This document shows, one piece after another, positions 23,336 through 30,582 of a DNA stretch of 35,949 bases. The notes below the pieces were generated by a model that was not told the DNA's origin, did no database searches, and worked only from the letters and a program-made list of their open reading frames with translations. Where the stretch lies: contig JAPLJI010000082.1 of assembly GCA_026388655.1 (NCBI GenBank), forward strand, positions 1-35,949, written 5' to 3'. The translations under genes and the position numbers were made by a program. Each line of letters starts with the position of its first letter. Within the stretch, counting starts at the first letter, position 1. The DNA comes from Pseudomonadota bacterium (lineage in GTDB: Bacteria > Desulfobacterota > JAPLJL01).

Positions 23336-24725
23336 CTTTTGCCCCCTTCCGGGCCGGGCCGCGGATTGGTCCGGTTCGGTGGATGCCTCTTTCCGATTAT
23401 TGGACCAGGATCATCTCGATGAGCTGGTTTCCACCTCCCCGGCCAACCGCTTTTATTTCGCCCCGCCCGCCCAGAACGGGTTTGACGCCTACGCCGTCCT
23501 CCGGCCCGCGGTGAAACTCCGCCTGGGGTTCCTGGAGGCGGGCCTGGGACTGGATACCGGCGATATTTCTTACCATGCCATCGATGACGGCCAGCTGGCG
23601 GACCGGGCGAAAAACACCTACTTTCTCGAGCGGGCCGAATTCCAGGCCTTTCTTTTCCACTCGGGCTGGCTTTCCCTGCGCGGCGGCTTCTGGCCGGTGA
23701 ATTCCGCCTCGGGTTACCTGGTGAGTTATTCCCTCCTCGGGTTCGAGGCGGAGGGCGATCTCGATATCCCGCTCGCTTTTCCCCTGAACTTCTGGATCCG
23801 GGGGAACAAGGTGGACCCGGAGAAATTTTTCGATCCGGACCAGAAGTGCTTTCTCGTCGAGGGCGGGGCCGGGTATGCCCTGGGGAGGAAGGGCAGGTTG
23901 AAGGTTTTTTACGACTACTTCTCCGATCCGGACAATTTTTTCAAGGATCTCCTGAACCCGATCCTGGAGCGGGCCCTGACCCAGCGTTTCGGGGAGGCCT
24001 ACCGGCAGTTGCTGGAGGGTTTCGGCGGGGTGATCAAGGAAAGCTCGGACCGGCTTCATTACCTGGGGGCCTCGGTCGAGAAGGAGATCGGGGCCTTTTC
24101 GGGCCGGGGCATTTTGATTTACCAGTTCGGGGAGATGGACCTTTCCGGGGAGGTTCCCCGGCTCCGGCAGGCGCCGCTGGAATTTTCGGAGCAGGTACCC
24201 ATCCGGGGCGAGCTCCTGGACATTTCCCTGGGGCTCCGGCCCCACCGGAAGATCCGGCTGGAGGGAGGAATTTTTTGGAGCTCGGGCGACGGTTTCCGGG
24301 ACCTGAAGCCGGAACAGGCCGGGGCGGGCCTGGAAATCAACGGGTTCTTTTCCATCCTTCCCCAGATCACCAAAACCAATCTCTTTTTTAACGGGGGCAT
24401 CTCCGAGAATCTTTTCACCGGCGCGGCCCAGGCCTCCGGGATCGACGGGCACGGGGTCATGGCTCCCGTCATTTCCGCCTCGCTCGACCCCCTCCGGAGG
24501 CTTTCGCTGGATTTCACCGGGGCGCTTCTCCTGGCCCAGGAAGGACGGGTCAACGGCGGTTCCCGCTACGGGGAGGAGTTTGACCTCACCCTCTCCTACC
24601 GGCCGCTCCGGGAGCTCTCCGGACTGTTCGAAGGCGACATCCTTTTCCCGGGAGACTTTTTCCCCGCGGGCAGTGACCCGGTCTGGCGCCTCTCCGCCGG
24701 CGCGGATTACCGGTTTGAATTTTAA
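23193..24725 (+). CDS. Outer-membrane beta-barrel protein, alginate-export-like
   Basis: A 510-residue protein with a signal peptide ending PGRAA-DW near residue 56. The rest shows alternating amphipathic strands with many aromatic residues and ends DYRFEF, a terminal Phe as used by the BAM machinery. The C-terminal stretch YGEEFDLTLSYRPL...EGDILFPGDFF resembles the G.E.D...Y......F.PG.F pattern of alginate-export-type barrels. It is probably an 18-strand-class porin for a polymer or solute; the cargo is unknown. The start is unclear: ATG 23193 lacks a Shine-Dalgarno, and a TTG near 23308 would give a compact 20-residue signal peptide. Either way the signal peptide is encoded by repeat words. 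Confidence 0.75.
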   Translation: MTHNPSPSFTAVGRRRSAVSFIFTVVCGLWSAVVICPLRFALCALLLIFCPLPGRAADWSGSVDASFRLLDQDHLDELVSTSPANRFYFAPPAQNGFDAYAVLRPAVKLRLGFLEAGLGLDTGDISYHAIDDGQLADRAKNTYFLERAEFQAFLFHSGWLSLRGGFWPVNSASGYLVSYSLLGFEAEGDLDIPLAFPLNFWIRGNKVDPEKFFDPDQKCFLVEGGAGYALGRKGRLKVFYDYFSDPDNFFKDLLNPILERALTQRFGEAYRQLLEGFGGVIKESSDRLHYLGASVEKEIGAFSGRGILIYQFGEMDLSGEVPRLRQAPLEFSEQVPIRGELLDISLGLRPHRKIRLEGGIFWSSGDGFRDLKPEQAGAGLEINGFFSILPQITKTNLFFNGGISENLFTGAAQASGIDGHGVMAPVISASLDPLRRLSLDFTGALLLAQEGRVNGGSRYGEEFDLTLSYRPLRELSGLFEGDILFPGDFFPAGSDPVWRLSAGADYRFEF

Positions 24726-24802
24726 GGCGGGCAGGTTTATAAAGATCAGACCAGGGGTTACCCTCGAAGCTACTGTATGCGGTGAGACAGTCGCAGTCGT
24801 TT

Positions 24803-25030
24803 TAAATGCCAAATATCAAAGCCCAAAGTTCAAATAAAGTTCAAAAAACAAAAAAATCACAAATCCGATTTTGCTTTTCGTTTTTGGGGGAATTCATTTG
24901 AACTTGGCCTCCGGCCCAGTAGGGCCTACGGCCCGGAGGGAACTTTGGCATTAATTTGGCATTTGCCCCTCTGGGGTACTTGTCCTAAGACCCCCATCGG
25001 GGTCGAGGGAGATTTTGAACTTTGAACTTG
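24803..25030. repeat. TTCAAA/TTTGGCATT palindromic element, copy C3, with nested repeats
   Basis: The arms (AAAGCCCAAAGTTCAAATAA and TTTTGAACTTTGAACTTG) flank the centre AAATCCGATTTTGCTTTTCG. Two other repeats are nested in it: a GGCCTCCGGCCCAGTAGGGC hairpin (24906-24940) and a TTGTCCTAAGACCCCCATCG piece (24979-25012). It fills most of the 24726-25087 gap; 24726-24802 shows nothing recognisable. Confidence 0.8.
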
Positions 25031-25087
25031 ATTCATCCATCCGAGTTTACGAGGGAGTGAAACCAATCTTCCGGGACCGGGTTAGTA

Positions 25088-25666
25088 ATGGCAGAAGCTA
25101 AAGACGATCCGGGAGCCGAGCTCTTTCTCCGGGTGAGCCGGGGAGACGAGGCGGCCTTTTCGGAACTGTTCAAAATGTACGCGAAACCGATGGTGAATTA
25201 CTCCTACCGTTATCTCGGGAACTGGCACGACGCCGAGGAAGCCGCCCAGGAAATCTTTCTCCGGCTTTACCGGATGGCGCCCCGCTACGAACGGCGGGCC
25301 TCGTTTAAAACCTTCATCTACCGGGTGGCCACCAACATCCTGCGGAACTGGCTCCGGGATCATCTCCGGGACCGGGAGACCGGCTCCCTGGTTCTTGTAG
25401 ATGCCATCCCGGGGGTGGAGAGGGACCTGGATCAGGATCTCGATCATCAGGCGCTCCTGGCGCGGGTGGCCGGCGAGCTCCCCCGACTGCCCGAGCGGGA
25501 GCGGGCGGCACTGATCCTGGTCGCCCTGGAGGGCCATTCCTACGAGGAAGCGGCCGTGGTGATGGAAACCAGCTTCCGGGGGGTGAAGTCGCTGGTGCAC
25601 CGGTCGCGGGAACGGATCAGGAAAGCGCTGAAAAGCGGTAGGCAGGAGATGGGAGATGGGAGATAG
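25088..25666 (+). CDS. ECF-type RNA polymerase sigma factor
   Basis: A 192-residue protein. Region 2 (AFSELFKMYAKPMVNYSYRYLGNWHDAEEAAQEIFLRLYR and the following FKTFIYRVATNILRNWLRD) recognises -10, and region 4 (LPERERAALILVALEGHSYEEAAVVM...VKSLVHRSRERIRKAL) recognises -35; there is no region 1 or 3. It is followed by an anti-sigma factor, so it is likely held inactive at the membrane until an envelope signal. The last residues (RQEMGDGR) and the stop lie in GGAGATGGGAGATGGGAG word DNA, so the C-terminus has been recruited from, or truncated by, the repeat. Confidence 0.93.
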   Translation: MAEAKDDPGAELFLRVSRGDEAAFSELFKMYAKPMVNYSYRYLGNWHDAEEAAQEIFLRLYRMAPRYERRASFKTFIYRVATNILRNWLRDHLRDRETGSLVLVDAIPGVERDLDQDLDHQALLARVAGELPRLPERERAALILVALEGHSYEEAAVVMETSFRGVKSLVHRSRERIRKALKSGRQEMGDGR

Positions 25667-25745
25667 TAGGCAGTAAGCAGTAAGCAGTAAGCAGATAAAC
25701 CAGATGAACTTTTTAACCGTGAACGTTGAACCGTGAACCTTGAAC
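25660..25745. repeat. Word mosaic between sigma and anti-sigma genes
   Basis: TAGGCAGTAAGCAGTAAGC heptads (GTAAGCA units) are followed by AACCGTGAACGTTGAACC words. They separate two genes that otherwise form an operon. Confidence 0.7.
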
Positions 25746-25762
25746 CTGATTAAGGAGTTCTT

Positions 25763-26236
25763 ATGAATTGCCGCCAAGCCGAAAAGAACCTTTCCGCCTA
25801 CCTGGATCGGGAATTGGAGCTCAAGGACGCCAAGGCGTTGGAGGCGCATCTCTCCGATTGCCCGCGGTGCCGGGAAAAACTGGCCGAACTGGAGAAGATT
25901 GAAAAGGCCATTTCGGCCTTTCCCGAACGGGACCCTTCGCCTTTCCTCTGGACCCGCGTGAAGGCCGGCGTCGAATCCGGGGCGGAGCCCGCGAAACCCC
26001 TGGCCCGGCCGGTCCTGGCCCGTTTCCGGCTGGCCCCGGTTCCGGTCCGTTGGGCGGGGATCGCGCTTTTCCTGGCGGTGATCCTGGGCGGGGTGGTATT
26101 TTCGCTGCGGAGAGAGGCGGAGCGGCCGCGGTCGGCCGGCCTCGAGATCGTAGTGGCCGAGAATCTCGATCTCCTGGAAAACTATGAGTTGATTCAAGAT
26201 CTCGACATCCTGGAAAACTGGGAGGGAAAAAGTTAA
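25763..26236 (+). CDS. Membrane anti-sigma factor with zinc-finger (ZAS) domain
   Basis: A 157-residue protein, AAGGAG upstream. The cytoplasmic N-terminus has the anti-sigma zinc pattern: C3, H29 and CPRC (LEAHLSDCPRCREKLAEL). One membrane segment follows (WAGIALFLAVILGGVVFSL, about 95-113). The periplasmic tail of about 40 residues ends ENLDLLENYELIQDLDILENW, an acidic Leu/Asn-rich motif. It should hold the ECF sigma factor until the signal arrives, when it is cleaved or changes shape. The next gene starts at its stop codon (TAATG), and its product carries the same LLEN-type motif. Confidence 0.92.
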   Translation: MNCRQAEKNLSAYLDRELELKDAKALEAHLSDCPRCREKLAELEKIEKAISAFPERDPSPFLWTRVKAGVESGAEPAKPLARPVLARFRLAPVPVRWAGIALFLAVILGGVVFSLRREAERPRSAGLEIVVAENLDLLENYELIQDLDILENWEGKS

Positions 26237-26532
26237 TGCGAGCAGGCTGGCTGAAATCTTTTCTCTTGGTTCTGCCGTTTTTCCTGGTCGGCTTCCTGCC
26301 CGGATGGGCTTCCAGCCCCGCTTCCAGCCCGGAGGGCGGGACCACGGCGCCGTCGGGGGAAACCGCGGTTTCCCTCCCCCGGGTCTTGCCGGCCGGGAAA
26401 CCGGAACGGCTCACCGCGGAAGAAAAAGAGATCCTTTCCCGGGTGGAGCTTCTGGAAAACCTGGAGCTTCTGGAAAACATAGAGCTTTTCGAGGACTTTC
26501 TCCTCGTGCTCAAGGAGGATGAGGAAGAATGA
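26236..26532 (+). CDS. Small exported acidic protein with LLEN motif
   Basis: A 98-residue protein translated from a start overlapping the anti-sigma stop by one base. It has a signal peptide (KSFLLVLPFFLVGFLPGWA), a Ser/Pro/Gly linker, and an acidic helix LLENLELLENIELFEDFLLV (about 71-90) ending KEDEEE. The linker segment ASSPASSPEGG is encoded by an inverted piece of the A repeat (26309-26335). The LLEN helix echoes the periplasmic tail of the anti-sigma factor, suggesting that they interact or share a binding partner. I do not recognise a family. Confidence 0.75.
   Translation: MRAGWLKSFLLVLPFFLVGFLPGWASSPASSPEGGTTAPSGETAVSLPRVLPAGKPERLTAEEKEILSRVELLENLELLENIELFEDFLLVLKEDEEE
26309..26335 (-). 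repeat. A-family repeat piece inside a coding gene
   Basis: These 27 bases are the exact reverse complement of 31872-31898 in copy A2 (CCTCCGGGCTGGAAGC units). They encode the linker after the signal peptide of the small exported protein. Confidence 0.85.
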
Positions 26533-28082
26533 AAACTAAAACCCGCTTCCCGTGGTTTGTCTTCGGACTTTCCCTCGTTCTTTTCGGCGGGGGTTTCGTG
26601 AAAACCGGCTCTCCGGCCACGCTCGACCAGGTCCGGGGGGACGTGCAGGTCGTCCCCGCCCTCCGGGCTGGAGGCCCTCCGGGCTGGAAGCCGGACGGTA
26701 AGTCTGACGGTAAGCCCTCCGGGCTGGAAGCGGGGCGGCCGGTCTCGGCCGGGGCCGCGGTCAGCCCGGGTGAATCCGTCCGGGTAGGCCCGGATTCCCA
26801 CGCCCGGCTCCAGCTTCCGGACGGGACCCAGGTCGAAATTTTCGCCCGGACCGAGCTCCTTTTTAATGAGGATCTCTCCGATCCGGACGCCCGGGGCCAC
26901 CTGCTGGGCCTGATCTGGGGGCGGATCCTTTCCCGGGTGGTGCCGCGGAAGGAAGGGGGGGCGCCCTACAAAGTGGTCACCCCGGCCACGGTCTGCGGCG
27001 TGCGGGGGACGGAGTTCGTGGTGGCGGTGGCCGACGACGGGGAAACCCGGGTCGGCGTGGAGAAGGGCGAGGTGGAGGTGACCGGGACGGACGGGAGCGA
27101 GCGGCTCTCCGCGGGGACGGAAACCCGGGTCCTGGTGGGCCAGAGACCCCTGCGGCCGGTCCAGGCCCTGTTGGAAAAGATTGACTGGGAGGGCTGGATC
27201 AACGAGAGAAACCAGCGGCTCCGGGAAAAACTGGCCGAGCGGGTGGCCCTGCTCAACCAAACCGCCCGGGCCATGGATGCCCGGCTGGACCAGATAAACC
27301 GGCGCCTGCAGAAAGTAGAAGCGGACGCCCGCGAGCTCGCCCGGAAGAGACTGGAGGCCGGGGAGCAGGGCGACTGGGGCCGTTTCCAGGAGCTGGGCAC
27401 CCAGCTGAAGACCAAGCTGGACGAGGGGGTGGAGGTCTGCGGGCTCGCGGCCGAGACGCAGGGAAGGCGGATCGTGGCTTTCACCTCCGGGGAGCGGGCG
27501 CTCCAGGGGGTCGCCGGCCCCGGGGTAAAACTGCAGGGCCGGCTCCAGAAACTGGCCGGTGACCTGGACGCCTTCCGCGTTTCGCTCGCGGAAAAGGCCA
27601 AGGCCGACCAGGAAGTTTACGGGAGGCGGATCCAGACCTTTCACGATCTCTTCCAGGATTACGGCCGGAAGGCCCAGGAGCTGCTCGGGAAAACCGGGAC
27701 GGAACAGAAGCTCCTCGAGCGCTGGAACAAGCTTTCCCCGGAAAAGCAGGAGGAGCTGAAGCGGAAATACGAGCAGTGGAAGGGCCTTTCCGAGGAAACC
27801 CGGAAGAAGGTTCTCGACAACTGGGACCGCTTCCAGAAGATGAGCCAGTCCGAGCGGCGGGAGATTATGAAAAATCTCCGGGAATTTGAGCGCCTGGGCC
27901 TGGCGGAGAAGGTCCGGATCAAGGAGCATTTTGAGCACTGGCGCTCGCTCACCCCGGAACGCCGGGAGGAGATCAAACGTAAATTCCGGAAGTTCAAGGC
28001 CCTTTCCCCCGAGGAAAGGGAGGCCGTCCTGGAAAGAATCCGGGACCGGGGGCAATCAGGGCCGCGGCCGCCGGGACGGTAG
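26529..28082 (+). CDS. FecR-domain protein with coiled coil and DUF3106-like repeats
   Basis: A 517-residue protein overlapping the previous gene by ATGA, so translationally coupled. A signal peptide or anchor (WFVFGLSLVLFGGGFV) leads to a FecR domain (about 33-195: VRGDVQVV..., PDSHARLQLPDGTQVEI, KVVTPATVCGVRGTEFVV). A long helical region (about 210-390) follows, then DUF3106-like repeats of the LSPEKQEELKRKYEQWKGLS type up to 505. The FecR domain senses or transmits envelope state, and DUF3106-like parts may bind RNA or protein; their role is not established. The FecR domain is interrupted by about 26 residues encoded by A-family repeat (26659-26738). It is the last gene of the four-gene operon. 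Confidence 0.85.
   Translation: MKTKTRFPWFVFGLSLVLFGGGFVKTGSPATLDQVRGDVQVVPALRAGGPPGWKPDGKSDGKPSGLEAGRPVSAGAAVSPGESVRVGPDSHARLQLPDGTQVEIFARTELLFNEDLSDPDARGHLLGLIWGRILSRVVPRKEGGAPYKVVTPATVCGVRGTEFVVAVADDGETRVGVEKGEVEVTGTDGSERLSAGTETRVLVGQRPLRPVQALLEKIDWEGWINERNQRLREKLAERVALLNQTARAMDARLDQINRRLQKVEADARELARKRLEAGEQGDWGRFQELGTQLKTKLDEGVEVCGLAAETQGRRIVAFTSGERALQGVAGPGVKLQGRLQKLAGDLDAFRVSLAEKAKADQEVYGRRIQTFHDLFQDYGRKAQELLGKTGTEQKLLERWNKLSPEKQEELKRKYEQWKGLSEETRKKVLDNWDRFQKMSQSERREIMKNLREFERLGLAEKVRIKEHFEHWRSLTPERREEIKRKFRKFKALSPEEREAVLERIRDRGQSGPRPPGR
26659..26738 (+). repeat. A-family repeat pieces in frame inside the FecR domain
   Basis: CCCTCCGGGCTGGAGGCCCT (26659-26678) matches copy A1 (6082-6101) exactly, followed by CCTCCGGGCTGGAAGCCGG and GTAAGCCCTCCGGGCTGG units. 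It keeps the frame and encodes residues 44-70 with Gly/Pro/Lys bias. Confidence 0.85.
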
Positions 28083-28292
28083 CGGCCAGGAAAAGAAGGG
28101 TTGCTCGGTTGCTGGGTGGTTGGAAAAGAAAGTAGCAGGTAGCCGCAGGGACGATAATAAATGATTGGGTTATTGGTGATCTGGTCTATGAATGGCATCC
28201 TCCTTCGCTAAGACTACGAAGGACAAGTGGAGCAAAGGGCATAGAGCATAGCGTTAATAACATTTTCTGGTCTCTTTGGTTTTTCTAACAAC
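28083..28292. repeat. Word mosaic downstream of the FecR operon
   Basis: It comprises TTGCTCGGTTGCTGGGTGG, GATTGGGTTATTGGTGATC, a hairpin-like CCTTCGCTAAGACTACGAAG (28202-28221) and AGGGCATAGAGCATAGCG words. Together with the MITE fragment it accounts for the 28083-28527 gap; no gene is seen. Confidence 0.65.
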
Positions 28293-28380
28293 CTAGTGTT
28301 ATGTTGTAGAAAGCCGCCCCTACATAATCAAAACCAGGGATTTTGATCACTGTAAAACCATTATTGAGACACTGCACTAG
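28293..28380. mobile_element. Internally deleted MITE copy
   Basis: This 88-bp relative of the element at 15415-15570 keeps the right end (TTATTGAGACACTGCACTAG), the AAAGCCGCCCCTACATAATC part and a decayed left end (CTAGTGTTATGTTG). The internal GC hairpin is lost. Confidence 0.75.
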
Positions 28381-28527
28381 CTACCTAGCCGCCTTCTTTT
28401 TCTAGCTCTCTGTCCCCCGCGCTTCGCGCCTCTCTCGCTAACCCCTCCAAATATATGGTAATATTCGGTTCACTTTTCCTGATGGGAAAGAGCTGGCTCT
28501 CGACTTTTTGCCAAAGGAGGTTTGCGG

Positions 28528-29859
28528 ATGCCGACCAAGATCGCGGTTATCGGGATGGGTTACGTGGGGGTGCCGATCGCGGCCTTGCTCGCGGATGTGG
28601 AGGGATACGATGTCACCGGCGTCCAGAGGCGCTCGGACCGTTCCGGCTGGAAGATCGAGGTCCTGAATTCCGGGAAGAGCTGTTTCGAGGGGCTGGAGCC
28701 CGGCCTGGACGAGCTCCTGGCCCGGGTGGTCAAGAAGGGGACCTTTCGGGTCACCGATGATTACCAGGTGCTCAAGGACGCGGAAATTATCCTGATTGAC
28801 GTCCAGACCCCCACCGACGCCGACGATCACAGCCCCAGCTACGATTCGGTCAAGGACGTCTCCCGGCAGATCGGGAAATACCTGAGGCAGGGGGTGCTCC
28901 TGATTACCGAGTCCACCGTCGCCCCCGGGACCACCCAGCACGTCATCCGCCCGATCATCGAGACGGAATCCGGGAAGGTGGCCGGCCGGGATTTTCTCCT
29001 CGCCTATTCCTACGAGCGGGTGATGCCCGGCAAGCTGATCGAGTACATCGTGGACATGCCCCGCGTGGTCGGGGGGATCAACCGGGAGAGCGAGCTCAAG
29101 GCGGTGGAGATGTACAAGAAAATCGTGCGGAAGCCCGTTTTTTCGACCGACATCCTGACCGCCGAGGCCGCCAAGACCATGGAAAACGCCTACCGCGACG
29201 TCAACATCGCCTTCGCCAACGAGATGGCCCTGATCTGCGAGAGCCTGGGGATCGACGTCTGGGAAGTGCAGAAGCTCATCAACGCCCGCTCCGACCGGCA
29301 CATGCACCTGCCCGGCGCCGGGGTGGGGGGCCACTGCCTGCCCAAGGATACCTGGCTCCTGCGCTACGGTTTGCGGGCCTACGGCCGGGAGCCCCTCGAG
29401 GCCGAGCTGATCAGCCTGGCCCGGGCCATCAACGACCACATGCCCCTGCACATGGCCGAGCTCGCTCGCCGCTCGATCGAGAGCCACGGGGGGAAGATGG
29501 AAAAGAGCAAGGTGGTGATCCTGGGGGTGGCCTATCTCGAGGATTCCGACGACACCCGCAACACCCCGGCCAGCTCCCTGGCCCTCGAGCTTTCGCGCCT
29601 GGGCTGCCAGGTGGTGGCGCACGACCCCTACGTCAAGGAACTGCCCGGGATCAAAATCCTGCCGGATCTTTACGAGGCCGCCCGGGGCGCCGACGCCCTG
29701 ACCATCGTGACCAAGCACAAGGAATATTACCAGCTGGATTTTGCCCGGCTCAAACAGCTGATGCGGACGCCGGTGATCATTGACGGCCGCCGCATCGTCA
29801 ACGCGGACGAAGCCAAGAAACACGGTTTTATCTTCAGCCTGCTGGGCCGGGGAAGATAA
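28528..29859 (+). CDS. UDP-sugar dehydrogenase (UDP-ManNAc / UDP-GalNAc dehydrogenase type)
   Basis: A 443-residue protein; the ATG at 28528 has AAGGAGG at ideal spacing, better than the TTG two codons earlier. It oxidises the C6 of a UDP-hexosamine twice with NAD to the uronic acid. It has the N-terminal Rossmann motif IAVIGMGYVGVPIAALLA, VQTPTDADDHSPSYDSV, ESTVAPGTT, and the catalytic Cys in GVGGHCLPKDTWLL (near 270), followed by a C-terminal domain with YLEDSDDTRNTPA. The pattern is WecC/WbpO-like rather than UDP-glucose dehydrogenase. The WbpP-like epimerase fragment at the window end could supply UDP-GalNAc. It belongs to surface polysaccharide synthesis. Confidence 0.9.
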   Translation: MPTKIAVIGMGYVGVPIAALLADVEGYDVTGVQRRSDRSGWKIEVLNSGKSCFEGLEPGLDELLARVVKKGTFRVTDDYQVLKDAEIILIDVQTPTDADDHSPSYDSVKDVSRQIGKYLRQGVLLITESTVAPGTTQHVIRPIIETESGKVAGRDFLLAYSYERVMPGKLIEYIVDMPRVVGGINRESELKAVEMYKKIVRKPVFSTDILTAEAAKTMENAYRDVNIAFANEMALICESLGIDVWEVQKLINARSDRHMHLPGAGVGGHCLPKDTWLLRYGLRAYGREPLEAELISLARAINDHMPLHMAELARRSIESHGGKMEKSKVVILGVAYLEDSDDTRNTPASSLALELSRLGCQVVAHDPYVKELPGIKILPDLYEAARGADALTIVTKHKEYYQLDFARLKQLMRTPVIIDGRRIVNADEAKKHGFIFSLLGRGR

Positions 29860-29867
29860 AGCGCCAA

Positions 29868-29908
29868 GCGTCCATAGTGTTCGTAGTGTCCATAGTGTCT
29901 ATAGTGTC
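29868..29908. repeat. Left inverted arm of GACACTATGG words
   Basis: GTCCATAGTGTTCGTAGTG and GTGTCTATAGTGTC words lie inverted relative to the array at 30340-30565. They precede the four-helix-bundle gene by 15 bp. Confidence 0.75.
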
Positions 29909-29923
29909 AAAAGAAAAGATTGA

Positions 29924-30304
29924 ATGAAGATAGAACGATTCGAGGATCTGGATTGTTGGAAGGAAGCCAGGAAATTAGTTAATGAGGTTTATTCGTCCGT
30001 TAAACAAAGTACATCTTTTCAAAAAGATTTCCGTCTGGTTAGCCAAATTACCGACGCGGCAGTATCGAGCATGAGTAATATCGCGGAAGGATTTTCAAGA
30101 AAAACTGATAAGGAATTTATTCAATTTCTTTTTGTCGCGAAAGGCTCGGCTACGGAAGTGCAAAGCGAGACTTATGTAGCCTTGGATCAGAATTACGTTT
30201 TCGAAGAAGATTTTAATAGAATTTATAAATTAGCTGAGAATGTTAATAAACTATGCAGTGGATTAATTACTTATTTAAAAAAATCAAATAAGAAAACTGA
30301 GTGA
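29924..30304 (+). CDS. Four-helix-bundle protein (23S rRNA intervening-sequence protein family)
   Basis: A 126-residue protein of the S23/IVP family: FEDLDCWKEARKLVNEVY, LVSQITDAAVSSMSNIAEGFSR, FIQFLFVAKGSATEVQSETYVALD and a final helix VNKLCSGLITYLKK. These match the family hallmarks (the conserved S.(S/N)IAEG segment and a later helix with E.(E/Q)). Members were first found inside 23S rRNA intervening sequences and also as free genes; the related Avd protein helps diversity-generating retroelements. Their function as free genes is unknown. It is strikingly AT-rich (by eye below 40% GC against over 60% nearby), indicating transfer. It lies between inverted word arms and splits a polysaccharide gene cluster. 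Confidence 0.88.
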   Translation: MKIERFEDLDCWKEARKLVNEVYSSVKQSTSFQKDFRLVSQITDAAVSSMSNIAEGFSRKTDKEFIQFLFVAKGSATEVQSETYVALDQNYVFEEDFNRIYKLAENVNKLCSGLITYLKKSNKKTE

Positions 30305-30339
30305 TTCGACTCAATAGATTTATCCCGAAGGTTTTATCT

Positions 30340-30565
30340 GACGGACACAATAGACACAATGAACTCAATGGACACTATGGACACAATGGACACTATGGAC
30401 ACAATGGACACTATGGACACGATAGACCCTATGGACACTATGGACACTATGGACACTATGGACACTATGGACACTATGGACACTATGGACACTATGGACA
30501 CAATAGACCCTATGGACTGTTTTTGTGACACTATGGACACGATAGACCCAATGGACTCAATGGAC
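30340..30565. repeat. 9-bp tandem array GGACACTAT, upstream of galE
   Basis: About 20 or more near-perfect 9-bp units (GGACACTAT, with GGACACAAT, AGACCCTAT and GAACTCAAT variants) occur, the cleanest run being about 30434-30497. All three frames on both strands are largely stop-free because of the period. It ends 17 bp before the galE start and forms the right, inverted counterpart of 29868-29908. Confidence 0.9.
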
Positions 30566-30582
30566 CTTTCTTCGGAGCGGTC

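Noticed and set aside
29924-30304. Avd of a diversity-generating retroelement
   Set aside because: No reverse transcriptase, template repeat or variable repeat is in the window; the protein fits the general IVP family.
30340-30565. CRISPR array
   Set aside because: Units are contiguous 9-mers without spacers, and no cas gene is present.
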